From contig NC_087073.1 in assembly GCF_026151205.1 (NCBI RefSeq), positions 22,700,987 through 22,764,986 on the forward strand: a DNA stretch of 64,000 nucleotides, read 5' to 3'. A program made the translations under genes and the position numbers. Source of the DNA: Bolinopsis microptera. Its lineage: Eukaryota > Ctenophora > Tentaculata > Lobata > Bolinopsidae. The notes beneath the pieces are model-generated. The model did no database searches. It was given only the letters and a program-made list of their open reading frames with translations, and had not been told where the DNA came from. This document shows, piece by piece, positions 36,801-49,791 of the stretch (position 1 is its first letter; the number at the start of each line of letters is the position of its first letter).

Positions 36801-39800
36801 TAATAAGCTCTGAAGAGATACTAACTCAACTAAACCGTATAATAAGCACTGAAGAGATACTAACTCAACTAAACCGTATAATAAGCTCTGAAGAGACACT
36901 ACCTCAACTAAACCGTATAATAAGCTCTGAAGAGATACTAACTCAACTAAACCGTATAATAAGCTCTGAAGAGATACTAACTCAACTAAACCGTATAATA
37001 AGCTCTGAAGAGATACTAACTCAACTAAACCGTATAATAAGCTCTGAAGAGATACTAACTCAACTAAACCGTATAATAAGCTCTGAAGAGATACTAACTC
37101 AACTAAACCGTATAATAAGCTCTGAAGAGATACTAACTCAACTAAACCGTATAATAAGCTCTGAAGAGATACTAACTCAACTAAACCGTATAATAAGCTC
37201 TGAAGAGATACTAACTCAACTAAACCGTATAATAAGCTCTGAAGAGATACTAACTCAACTAAACCGTATAGCAGGCTCTGAAGAGATACTAACTCAACTA
37301 AACCGTATAATAAGCTCTGAAGAGATACTAACTCAACTAAACCGTATAATAAGCTCTGAAGAGATACTAACTCAACTAAACCGTATAATAAGCTCTGAAG
37401 AGATACTAACTCAACTAAACCGTATAATAAGCTCTGAAGAGATACTAACTCAACTAAACCGTATAATAAGCTCTGAAGAGATACTAACTCAACTAAACCG
37501 TATAATAAGCTCTGAAGAGATACTAACTCAACTAAACCGTATAATAAGCTCTGAAGAGATACTAACTCAACTAAACCGTATAATAAGCTCTGAAGAGATA
37601 CTAACTCAACTAAACCGTATAATAAGCTCTGAAGAGATACTAACTCAACTAAACCGTATAATAAGCTCTGAAGAGATACTAACTCAACTAAACCGTATAT
37701 AAGCTCTGAAGAGATACTAACTCAACTAAACCGTATAATAAGCTCTGAAGAGATACTAACTCAACTAAACCGTATAATAAGCTCTGAAGAGATACTAACT
37801 CAACTAAACCGTATAATAAGCTCTGAAGAGATACTAACTCAACTAAACCGTATAATAAGCTCTGAAGAGATACTAACTCAACTAAACCGTATAATAAGCT
37901 CTGAAGAGATACTAACTCAACTAAACCGTATAATAAGCTCTGAAGAGATACTAACTCAACTAAACCGTATAATAAGCTCTGAAGAGATACTAACTCAACT
38001 AAACCGTATAATAAGCTCTGAAGAGATACTAACTCAACTAAACCGTATAATAAGCTCTGAAGAGATACTAACTCAACTAAACCGTATAATAAGCTCTGAA
38101 GAGATACTAACTCAACTAAACCGTATAATAAGCTCTGAAGAGATACTAACTCAACTAAACCGTATAATAAGCTCTGAAGAGATACTAACTCAACTAAACC
38201 GTATAATAAGCTCTGAAGAGATACTAACTCAACTAAACCGTATAATAAGCTCTGAAGAGATACTAACTCAACTAAACCGTATAATAAGCTCTGAAGAGAT
38301 ACTAACTCAACTAAACCGTATAATAAGCTCTGAAGAGATACTAACTCAACTAAACCGTATAATAAGCTCTGAAGAGATACTAACTCAACTAAACCGTATA
38401 ATAAGCTCTGAAGAGATACTAACTCAACTAAACCGTATAATAAGCTCTGAAGAGATACTAACTCAACTAAACCGTATAATAAGCTCTGAAGAGATACTAA
38501 CTCAACTAAACCGTATAATAAGCTCTGAAGAGATACTAACTCAACTAAACCGTATAATAAGCTCTGAAGAGATACTAACTCAACTAAACCGTATAATAAG
38601 CTCTGAAGAGATACTAACTCAACTAAACCGTATAATAAGCTCTGAAGAGATACTAACTCGACTAAACCGTATAATAAGCTCTGAAGAGATACTAACTCAA
38701 CTAAACGTATAATAAGCTCTGAAGAGATACTAACTCAACTAAACCGTATAATAAGCTCTGAAGAGATACTAACTCAACTAAACCGTATAATAAGCTCTGA
38801 AGAGATACTAACTCAACTAAACCGTATAATAAGTTCTGAAGAGATACTAACTCAACTAAACCGTATAATAAGCTCTGAAGAGACACTAACTCAACTAAAC
38901 CGTATAATAAGCTCTGAAGAGATACTAACTCAACTAAACCGTATATAAGCTCTGAAGAGATACTAACTCAACTAAACCGTATAATAAGCTCTGAAGAGAT
39001 ACTAACTCGACTAAACCGTATAATAAGCTCTGAAGAGATACTAACTCAACTAAACGTATAATAAGCTCTGAAGAGATCTAACTCAACTAAACCGTATAAT
39101 AAGCTCTGAAGAGATACTAACTCAACTAAACGTAAAATAAGCTCTGAAGAGATACTAACTCAACTAACCGTATAATAAGCTCTGAAGAGATACTAACTCA
39201 ACTAAACCGTATAATAAGCTCTGAAGAGATACTAACTCAACTAAACCGTATAATAAGCTCTGAAGAGATACTAACTCAACTAAACCGTATAATAAGCTCT
39301 GAAGAGATACTAACTCAACTAAACCGTATAATAGCTCTGAAGAGATACTAACTCAACTAAACCGTATAATAAGCTCTGAAGAGATACTAACTCAACTAAA
39401 CCGTCTAATAAGCTCTGAAGAGATACTAACTCAACTAAACCGTATAATAAGCTCTGAAGAGATACTAACTCAAACTAAACCGTATAATAAGCTCTGAAGA
39501 GATACTAACTCAACTAACCGTATAATAAGCTCTGAAGAGATACTAACTCAACTAAACCGTATAATAAGCTCTGAAGAGATACAAACTCAACTAAACCGTA
39601 TAATAAGCTCTGAAGAGATACTAACTCAACTAAACCGTCTAATAAGCTCTGAAGAGATACTAACTCAACTAAACCGTATAATAAGCTCTGAAGAGATACT
39701 AACTCAACTAAACCGTATAATAAGCTCTGAAGAGATACTAACTCAACTAAAACTGTATAATAAGCTCTGAAGAGATACTAACTCAACTAAACCGTATAAT

Positions 39801-42800
39801 AAGCTCTGAAGAGATAAAACCTAAAACTAAACCGCCCCTAAAAAGCCCTAAGAATACAAACCTCAACAAAAACCTTTAATAAGCTCTGAAGAGATACAAC
39901 TCAACTAAACCGTTTAAAAAGGGTTTGGGAATGAACTAACTCAACAAAACCGTAAAAAAGCCCCAAAAGAGTCCCAAAATCAATAAACCGTAAAATAGCT
40001 CTAAAGAGATACTAACTCAACTAAACCGTATAGCGGCTTGAAGAGATACAACCCCAACTAAACGAAAAATTAACTCTGAAGAGATACAAACTAAAACAAA
40101 AACCCGAAATAATAAGCCCCTGAAGGATACAACTCGACAAAAACCGTTTTATAAGTCTGAAAGAAATAACTAAATTTAAAACCCGTATAATAAGCTCTGA
40201 AGAATACAAAACTAAAACTAAACCCCGAAAAATAAGCTCTAAAGAGATACAAACTAAAATTAAAACCGTTTAATAAGCTCGAAGAGAAACAATAAAATGA
40301 ACCGTATAAAAGCTCTGAAGGAGATACAAACTCAACAAAACCGTATAAAAAGCTCTAAAGAGAAAAAAAAACTCAACAAAACCGGGTTAAAAAGCTCTGA
40401 AGAGCCCTCAAACCCCCCAATTTAAACCGAATAGCAGGCTTTTTAAGAGATACTAACCCCAACTAAAACAGTAGGGATAAGCTCTAAAGGATCCCTAACT
40501 CAACAAAAACCGTATAATAAGCTCTAAAGAGATACAAAATCAATTTAAACCGTTAATAAGCTCTGAAAAATTTTAAAAAACTCAACAAAACCCCCGGTTA
40601 AAAAAGCCTGAAGAGATACTAACTCAACAAAACCCGTAAATTTAAGCTCTAAAGGAAACAAAACTAAACAAAACCGGTTTAATAAGCTTGAAGAGATTCA
40701 AACCCCAAAAACAAAACCCGTAAAAATAAGCTCTGAAGAGATATTAACTCAACAAAACCGTTAATAACTCTGAAGAGATACTAACTAAAACAAAACCTTA
40801 TAATAACCCTTGAAAAAGGATACTAAAACTAACAAACCGTTTTAAAAGCTCTGAAGAAAAAACAAAACTCGACAAAAACCGAAACAATAAGCTTGAAGAA
40901 AAAAAAACCCTCAACTAAACCCGTATAAAGCTCTAAAGAGTTTTACAAAACTAAATTTAAACCGAAAAATTAAGCCAAAATTACCCTCCCTAAAACAAAA
41001 ACGTAAAAGCGGGCTCTAAAGGGGACCTCCCTTTAAACAAACCGAATAAAACCCTAAAGAAAATCCCTAAACTAAAGTATAAAAAAGCTCTGAAAGTACT
41101 AACTAAACTTAACTGTATAAAAACCTCTAAAAGAATACTAATCAATTTAAACCGTAAAATTAAGCTTTTAAGAGAAACAAAACTCAAAAAAACCAAAATA
41201 AAAAAAGCTCAAAAAGAGTTTACTAACTCAACAAAAACCCGTTAAAAGCTCTGGGGATACAAACCCAAACAAAACCGTATAAAAAGCCCCAAAGAGATAC
41301 AAAACCAATTAAACCGAATAAAAGCTCTAAAGGGAGTTTACTAATTTCAACAAAAACCGTAAAATAACTCTAAAAGAGATACAAACTCTTTTAAAACCCG
41401 AAAAAATAACTTAAAAAATTTTCAATAAAACTAAACCCGTAAAATAAGCTCTGAAGAGATACTAACTCAACTAAACCGTATAATAAGCTCTGAAGAGATA
41501 CTAACTCAACTAAACCGTATAATAAGCTCTGAAGAGACACTAACTCAACTAAACCGTATAATAAGCTCTGAAGAGATACTAACTCAACTAAACCGTATAA
41601 TAAGCTCTGAAGAGATACTAACTCAACTAAACCGTATAATAAGCTCTGAAGAGATACTAACTCAACTAAACCGTATAATAAGCTCTGAAGAGATACTAAC
41701 TCAACTAAACCGTATAATAAGCTCTGAAGAGATACTAACTCAACTAAACCGTATAATAAGCTCTGAAGAGATACTAACTCAACTAAACCGTATATAAGCT
41801 CTGAAGAGATACTAACTCAACTAAACCGTATAGCAGGCTCTGAAGAGATACTAACTCAACTTAACCGTATAATAAGCTCTGAAGAGATACTAACTCAACT
41901 AAACCGTATAATAAGCTCTGAAGAGATACTAACTCGACTAAACCGTATAATAAGCTCTGAAGAGATACTAACTCAATTAAACCGTATAATAAGCTCTGAA
42001 GAGATACTAACTCAACTGAACCGTATAATAAGCTCTGAAGAGATACTAACTCAACTAAACCGTATAATAAGCTCTGAAGAGATACTAACTCAACTAAACC
42101 GTATAATAAGCTCTGAAGAGACACTACCTCAACTTAAACAGTATAGCAGGCTCTGAAGAGACACTAACTCAACTTAACCGTATAATAAGCTCTGAAGAGA
42201 TACTAACTCAACTAAACCGTATAATAAGCTCTGAAGAGATACTAACTCAATTAAACCGTATAATAAGCTCTGAAGAGATACTAACTCAACTGAACCGTAT
42301 AATAAGCTCTGAAGAGATACTAACTCAACTGAACCGTATAATAAGCTCTGAAGAGATACTACTCAACTAAACCGTATAATAAGCTCTGAAGAGATACTAA
42401 CTCAACTAAACTGTATAATAAGCTCTGAAGAGATACTAACTCAACTAAACCGTATAATAAGCTCTGAAGAGATACTAACTCAACTAAACCGTATAATAAG
42501 CTCTAAAGAGATACTAACTCAACTAAACCGTATAATAAGCTCTGAAGAGATACTAACTCAACTAAACCGTATAATAAGCACTAAAGAGATACTAACTCAA
42601 TTAAACCGTATAATAAGCTCTGAAGAGATACTAACTCAACTAAACCGTATAATAAGCTCTGAAGAGATACTAACTCAACTAAACCGTATAATAAGCTCTG
42701 AAGAGATACTAACTCAACTAAACCGTATAATAAGCTCTGAAGAGATACTAACTCAACTAAACTGTATAATAAGCTCTGAAGAGATACTAACTCAACTAAA

Positions 42801-45800
42801 CCGTATAATAAGCTCTGAAGAGATACTAACTCAACTAAACCGTATAATAAGCTCTGAAGAGATACTAACTCAACTAAACCGTATAATAAGCTCTGAAGAG
42901 ATACTAACTCAACTAAACCGTATGATAAGCCCCGAAGAGATACTAACTCAACTAAACCGTATAATAAGCTCTGAAGAGATACTAACTCAACTAAACGGTA
43001 TGATAAGCTCTGAAGAGATACTAACTCAACTAAACCGTATAATAAGCTCTGAAGAGACACTAACTCAACTAAACCGTATAATAAGCTCTGAAGAGATACT
43101 AACTCAACTAAACCGTATAATAAGCTCTGAAGAGATACTAACTCAACTAAACCGTATAATAAGCTCTGAAGAGATACTAACTCAACTAAACCGTATAATA
43201 AGCTCTGAAGAGATACTAACTCAACTAAACCGTATAATAAGCTCTGAAGACATACTAACTCAACTAAACCGTATAGCAGGCTCTGAAGAGATACTAACTC
43301 AACTAAACCGTATAATAAGCTCTGAAGAGATACTAACTTAACTAAACCGTATAATAAGCTCTGAAGAGATACTAACTCAACTAAACCGTATAATAAGCTC
43401 TGAAGAGATACTAACTCAACTAAACCGTATAATAAGCTCTGAAGAGATACTAACTCAACTAAACCGTATAATAAGCTCTGAAGAGATACTAACTCAACTA
43501 AACCGTATAGCAGGCTCTGAAGAGATACTAACTCAACTTAACCGTATAATAAGCTCTGAAGAGATACTAACTCAACTAAACCGTATAATAAGCTCTGAAG
43601 AGATACTAACTCGACTAAACCGTATAATAAGCTCTGAAGAGATACTAACTCAATTAAACCGTATAATAAGCTCTGAAGAGATACTAACTCAACTGAACCG
43701 TATAATAAGCTCTGAAGAGATACTAACTCAACTAAACCGTATAATAAGCTCTGAAGAGATACTAACTCAACTAAACCGTATAATAAGCTCTGAAGAGACA
43801 CTACCTCAACTAAACAGTATAGCAGGCTCTGAAGAGACACTAACTCAACTTAACCGTATAATAAGCTCTGAAGAGATACTAACTCAACTAAACCGTATAA
43901 TAAGCTCTGAAGAGATACTAACTCAATTAAACCGTATAATAAGCTCTGAAGAGATACTAACTCAACTGAACCGTATAATAAGCTCTGAAGAGATACTAAC
44001 TCAACTGAACCGTATAATAAGCTCTGAAGAGATACTAACTCAACTAAACCGTATAATAAGCTCTGAAGAGATACTAACTCAACTAAACTGTATAATAAGC
44101 TCTGAAGAGATACTAACTCAACTAAACCGTATAATAAGCTCTGAAGAGATACTAACTCAACTAAACCGTATAATAAGCTCTGAAGAGATACTAACTCAAC
44201 TAAACCGTATAATAAGCTCTGAAGAGATACTAACTCAACTAAACCGTATAATAAGCACTAAGAGATACTAACTCAACTAAACCGTATAATAAGCTCTGAA
44301 GAGATACTAACTCAACTAAACCGTATAATAAGCTCTGAAGAGATACTAACTCAACTAAACCGTATAATAAGCTCTGAAGAGATACTAACTCAACTAAACC
44401 GTATAATAAGCTCTGAAGAGATACTAACTCAACTAAACCGTATAATAAGCTCTGAAGAGATACTAACTCAACTAAACCGTATAATAAGCTCTGAAGAGAT
44501 ACTAACTCAACTAAACCGTATAATAAGCTCTGAAGAGATACTAACTCAACTAAACCGTATAATAAGCTCTGAAGAGATACTAACTCAACTAAACCGTATA
44601 ATAAGCTCTGAAGAGATACTAACTCAACTAAACCGTATAATAAGCTCTGAAGAGATACTAACTCAACTAAACCGTATAATAAGCTCTGAAGAGATACTAA
44701 CTCAACTAAACCGTATAATAAGCTCTGAAGAGATACTAACTCAACTAAACCGTATAATAAGCTCTGAAGAGATACTAACTCAACTAAACCGTATAATAAG
44801 CTCTGAAGAGATACTAACTCAACTAAACCGTATAATAAGCTCTGAAGAGATACTAACTCAACTAAACCGTATAATAAGCTCTGAAGAGATACTAACTCAA
44901 CTAAACCGTATAGCAGGCTCTGAAGAGATACTAACTCAACTAAACCGTATAATAAGCTCTGAAGAGATACTAACTCAACTAAACCGTATAATAAGCTCTG
45001 AAGAGATACTAACTCAACTAAACCGTATAATAAGCTCTGAAGAGATACTAACTCAACTAAACCGTATATAAGCTCTGAAGAGATACTAACTCAACTAAAC
45101 CGTATAATAAGCTCTGAAGAGATACTAACTCAACTAAACCGTATAATAAGCTCTGAAGAGATACTAACTCAACTAAACCGTATAATAAGCTCTGAAGAGA
45201 TACTAACTCAACTAAACCGTATAGCAAGCTCTGAAGAGATACTAACTCAACTAAACCGTATAATAAGCTCTGAAGAGATACTAACTCAACTAAACCGTAT
45301 AATAAGCTCTGAAGAGATACTAACTCAACTAAACCGTATAATAAGCTCTGAAGAGATACTAACTCAACTAAACCGTATAATAAGCTCTGAAGAGATACTA
45401 ACTCAACTAAACCGTATAATAAGCTCTGAAGAGATACTAACTCAACTAAACTGTATAATAAGCTCTGAAGAGATACTAACTCAACTAAACCGTATAGCAG
45501 GCTCTGAAGAGATACTAACTCAACTAAACCGTATAATAAGCTCTGAAGAGATACTAACTCAACTAAACCGTATGATAAGCTCTGAAGAGATACTAACTCA
45601 ACTAAACCGTATAGCAGGCTCTGAAGAGATACTAACTCAACTAAACCGTATAATAAGCTCTGAAGAGATACTAACCCAACTAAACCGTATAATAAGCTCT
45701 GAAGAGATACTAACTCAACTAAACCGTATAATAAGCTCTGAAGAGATACTTACTCAACTAAACCGTATAATAAGCTCTGAAGAGATACTAACTCAACTAA

Positions 45801-46370
45801 ACCGTATAATAAGCTCTGAAGAGATACTAACTCAACTAAACCGTATAATAAGCTCTGAAGAGATACTAACTCAACTAAACCGTATAATAAGCTCTGAAGA
45901 GATACTAACTCAACTAAACCGTATAATAAGCTCTGAAGAGATACTAACTCAACTAAACCGTATAATAAGCTCTGAAGAGATACTTACTCAACTAAACCGT
46001 ATAATAAGCTCTGAAGAGATACTAACTCAACTAAACCGTATAATAAGCTCTGAAGAGATACTAACTCAACTAAACCGTATACTAAGCTCTGAAGAGATAC
46101 TAACTAAACTAAACCGTATAATAAGCTCTGAAGAGACACTACCTCAACTAAACCGTATAGCAGGCTCTGAAGAGATACTAACTCAACTAAACCGTATAAT
46201 AAGCTCTGAAGAGATACTAACTAAACTAAACCGTATAATAAGCTCTAAAGAGATACTAACTCAACTAAACCGTATAATAAGCCTTGAAGAGATACTAACT
46301 CAACTAAACCGTATAATAAGCTCTGAAGAGATACTAACTCAACTAAACCGTATAGCAGGCTCTGAAGAGA
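27833..46370. repeat. 18.5-kb satellite array, 39-bp unit, about 475 copies
   Basis: Head-to-tail 39-bp units, each with GCTCTGAAGAGATACTAACT then CAACTAAACCGTATAATAA. Subtypes: the A form (CCGTATAATAAG), the B form (CAGTATAGCAGG, abundant at 27.8-29.9 kb) and a GACACTACC form. Because 39 is 13 codons, several frames stay open for hundreds of codons (up to 433 codons at 29908-31209 on plus, 295 codons on minus at 28886-29773). The predicted peptides are mere repeats of ISSEEILTQLNRI or SLQSLLYGLVELV, with starts and stops set by point changes, so I call no gene. Homogeneity is highest at 32.0-33.2, 37.0-38.6 and 44.3-45.1 kb. Confidence 0.97.
39810..41440. other. Corrupted segment of the 39-bp array, probably unpolished assembly
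   Basis: Here the 39-bp unit remains traceable, but nearly every copy has multiple insertions, deletions and runs such as AAAAAA, CCCC, TTTT and GGGG. Both sides return abruptly to near-perfect units. The error style (homopolymers, dropped bases) is that of uncorrected long-read consensus rather than evolution. A milder version occurs at about 34.4-35.5 kb. Confidence 0.8.
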
Positions 46371-46814
46371 TACGAATTGACCAACAGCGATACACGTTAG
46401 GATAGCTGTCTTTGTTAGGTCGGTTAAAAAGTTAGAAACGATTTGCTTCCCGATTAGTACTTAGAGAAATTGATAGCCATAAAGCTGAGTGTACGTATGT
46501 AATTCTCCTTTATAATTAGACCAAACCACCAATTCTTCTGCTTAACTTAACCAATATTCAGACAGTTCAGAATCTTCACTCAAATTATTGGTCTTGTTCA
46601 GGACTAGAACCAGCTGCTAATACTTTAGTAACTACACACAGTTACCATAGTAACACTACTAGTTACCATAGTAATACTCTAGTAACTACACACACAGCTA
46701 CTAACCATTCCTTTTCAGTTACATTTGTTATCTGACGCAATAATTGATCTGCTACAGATACCATTTGGCAAATTGTTTCCTGCATCAATATACTTCTGTT
46801 TCTACTTCTCCACT
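46371..46814. other. Spacer, nothing recognised
   Basis: About 440 bp of AT-rich sequence, with a short duplicated AGTTACCATAGTAA motif at about 46640-46675. No gene seen. Confidence 0.6.
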
Positions 46815-47515
46815 ATAGAGAGTAAGAGTGTCCTGCAAAGTGGGAAAATATAGAGAGTAAGAGGGTCCTGCAAAGTGGGAAAATATAGAGAGTAAGAGGG
46901 TCCTGCAAAGTGGGAAAATATAGAGAGTAAGAGGGGTCCTGCAAAGTGGGAAAATATAGAGAGTAAGAGGGTCCTGCAAAGTGGGAAAATATAAAGAGTA
47001 AGAGGGTCCTGCAAAGTGGGAAAATATAGAGAGTAAGAGGGTCCTGCAAAGTGGGAAAATATAGAGAGTAAGAGGGTCCTGCAAAGTGGGAAAATATAGA
47101 GAGTAAGAGGGTCCTGCAAAGTGGGAAAATATAGAGAGTAAGAGGGTCCTGCAAAGTGGGAAAATATAGAGAGTAAGAGGGTCCTGCAAAGTGGGAAAAT
47201 ATAGAGAGTAAGAGGGTCCTGCAAAGTGGGAAAATATAAAGAGTAAGAGGGTCCTGCAAAGTGGGAAAATATAGAGAGTAAGAGGGTCCTGCAAAGTGGG
47301 AAAATATAGAGAGTAAGAGGGTCCTTCAAAGTGGGAAAATATAGAGAGTAAGAGGGTCCTGCAAAGTGGGAAAATATAGAGAGTAAGAGGGTCCTGCAAA
47401 GTGGGAAAATATAGAGAGTAAGAGGGTCCTGCAAAGTAGAACAATATAGAGAGTAAGAGGGTCCTGCAAAGTGGGAAAATATAGAGAGTAAGAGGGTCCT
47501 GCAAAGAGGGAAAAT
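46815..47515. repeat. 35-bp minisatellite, about 20 copies
   Basis: Units contain TAGAGAGTAAGAGGGTCCTG then CAAAGTGGGAAAATA. Very uniform. Several overlapping minus-strand open frames (46785-47581) are products of the repeat and are not called. Confidence 0.96.
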
Positions 47516-47530
47516 ATAAATAATATAAAA

Positions 47531-47623
47531 TAAGCAGTGCAGATATGAAGCAGGTAGTAGGACTCTTTCTGCTACTTGCAAATCATAAGCAGTGCAGATA
47601 TGAAGCAGGTAGTAGGACTCTTC
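47531..47623. repeat. Direct duplication of about 36 bp leading into (CCCT)n
   Basis: The segment beginning AAGCAGTGCAGATATGAAGC and ending AGGACTCTT occurs twice, at about 47533-47567 and 47588-47622, separated by 20 bp. The second copy runs straight into the CCCT tract. Confidence 0.85.
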
Positions 47624-47940
47624 CCTCCCTCCCTCCCTCCCTCCCTCCCTCCCTCCCTCCCTCCCTCCCTCCCTCCCTCCCTCCCTCCCTCCCTCCCTCC
47701 CTCCCTCCCTCCCTCCCTCCCTCCCTCCCTCCCTCCCTCCCTCCCTCCCTCCCTCCCTCCCTCCCTCCCTCCCTCCCTCCCTCCCTCCCTCCCTCCCTCC
47801 CTCCCTCCCTCCCTCCCTCCCTCCCTCCCTCCCTCCCTCCCTCCCTCCCTCCCTCCCTCCCTCCCTCCCTCCCTCCCTCCCTCCCTCCCTCCCTCCCTCC
47901 CTCCCTCCCTCCCTCCCTCCCTCCCTCCCTCCCTCCCTCC
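47622..47940. repeat. Pure (CCCT)n microsatellite, about 319 bp
   Basis: About 80 uninterrupted CCCT units. The minus strand is (GGGA)n, which meets the pattern for G-quadruplexes, and the tract is a perfect polypurine/polypyrimidine mirror repeat able to form triplex DNA. Confidence 0.99.
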
Positions 47941-48308
47941 TGGCGTCTAGATGCCACCACTGATTAATATGAGATGCCTATAACATGAGACAAGTCAGTT
48001 ATGTTGCTTGTATGGCTCCAGGTACGTCTCAAGCCAGGAATTTGTTTTAAATAAGTAATATAATATGTAACCGTTTAGTCTGGGATATTCAGATATTGTC
48101 ATCATGAATTTTAAATGTCAGTGCTCATGACGCTCCTTCATGGAAAATGTAATCGAGATAACGTGCCAAAAAGACCGTGGTTTTCCGCCCTATCTCAAAA
48201 TAGATCATATTAATAATCTTAATCACCATGTTCTGTGTTCATTCAAGTTAAACTCTCAGACATAAATTTATTACAGTGTCTAATACGAGAGTTGATCTCA
48301 TGGCGGGA
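47941..48308. other. Spacer, nothing recognised
   Basis: About 370 bp without a supported gene. Confidence 0.6.
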
Positions 48309-48544
<236 letters not shown>

Positions 48545-48944
48545 GTGTCCTATATATAAACACCTCGTATCCGGTCCCCTCACAGCCCCTGCCTTATAAT
48601 CATTTATTACAATATAGATTAAATCCGGAATCCTTCCACCTTTACCGTATAAAAATGATCCCTCACAATTAGTTTCATTCAGTTCGTGCTAGTTAGTTTC
48701 ATTCACCGCACTGGTTAGGTCCTCTTTCTGACGCTCCTCTCAACTTCTCGCCAATAATTAGAGTCCGCCGCGTGGTTCTTGGTCAGTGTGAGGTGTTAAT
48801 CAGTTAATCTAGGTTAATCAGTAATTGGAGATTACGCTTTGTTCCGCTACATTGTTATAAATATATATTGTTGGCTAATCTCGTTCATTGTTTGTTCGTC
48901 TGAAGCTTTATTAATTCAAGATGCCGAGTCTACAGGTTGCGTGG
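48545..48944. other. Spacer, nothing recognised
   Basis: About 400 bp with a short local duplication of AGTTTCATTCA near 48671-48705. No gene seen. Confidence 0.55.
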
Positions 48945-49250
48945 GTAGCGCAGTTCGTGCACAGTAGCGCAGTTCGTGCACAGTAGCGCAGTTCGTGCAC
49001 AGTAGCACAATTTGTGCACAGTAGCACAGTTCGTGCACAGTAGCGCAGTTCGAGCACAGTAGCACAGTTCGTGCACAGTAGCGCAGTTCGAGCACAGTAG
49101 CACAGTTCGTGCACAGTAGCGCAGTTCGTACACAGTAGCACAATTTGTTCACAGTAGCACAGTTCGTGCACAGTAGCACAATTTGTGCACAGTAGCACAG
49201 TTCGTGCACAGTAACGCAGTTCGTGCACAGTAGCGCAGTTCGTGCACAGT
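48945..49250. repeat. 19-bp minisatellite, about 16 copies
   Basis: Units of CAGTTCGTGCACAGTAGCG with CACAATTTGTGCACAGTAG variants; the GTGCAC centre is palindromic. Minus-strand frames here are repeat products. Confidence 0.95.
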
Positions 49251-49615
49251 AGCGCCTTTGTTTAAGTTAACCTTTATACCACAACCGCTTTGGTGTCAGT
49301 TTATTTAAGTATTTGTACTTGGCTGACTATCATCTATGCCGAATTTAACTTACTTTTTTTAGTTTGCCAACATGATCACCTTTAACAATTTGTACTTCTC
49401 TCGTAAGTGCTAAAATTTCTTCTTCACTGCAGAAAATTTTTCATTTTATTCTTTCTTTCATATTTTATTTTTAACTTTTAATTAAAAAAAAAACACTCAA
49501 AGAATTTATCAATCCTGGTCCCATGAGACCTTAGTACGTATTTATAACAGTATAATATAATATTAGTAACTATAACCTTATATAATATATAGTATAAGTG
49601 ATTTTAGATTTTCAG
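49251..49615. other. Spacer or intron upstream of the first visible VWD-C8 exon
   Basis: AT-rich, ending in TTTTAGATTTTCAG, a good splice acceptor. Probably the end of an intron, because the exon that follows begins in the middle of a codon. Confidence 0.5.
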
Positions 49616-49791
49616 TTGTCTTGTTGAACTGTGTCGTCTTGCTGGAACTAGTTGGGAGTACTGCGTTAGTTGCCGGTGGTGAAGTTAGACAACTTTCAAA
49701 CGATCTGTTCAATAACTTAGCGGAGGAAGAGGGTTATATTGGGAGCAACATGGTTACTTCTGCTGGTCTGGACAAGCTTCACACGTGCCAG
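49616..49791 (+). CDS. VWD-C8 gene, visible exon A
   Basis: Follows TTTTCAG and ends at CAG|GTAACT. It begins with two bases of a split codon and encodes a stretch with VLLELVGSTALVAGGE and ends LDKLHTCQ. Its last bases (CACGTGCCAG|GTAACTT) are the founder unit of the minisatellite that fills the next intron. No known domain by itself. Confidence 0.65.

Noticed and set aside
27833-46370. CRISPR-like array (regular repeats)
   Set aside because: Units are contiguous with no unique spacers, and the context is a spliced animal genome with no cas genes.
46785-47581. Minus-strand frames of up to 259 codons with SYSLYFPTLQDP repeats
   Set aside because: Products of the 35-bp minisatellite in successive frames.
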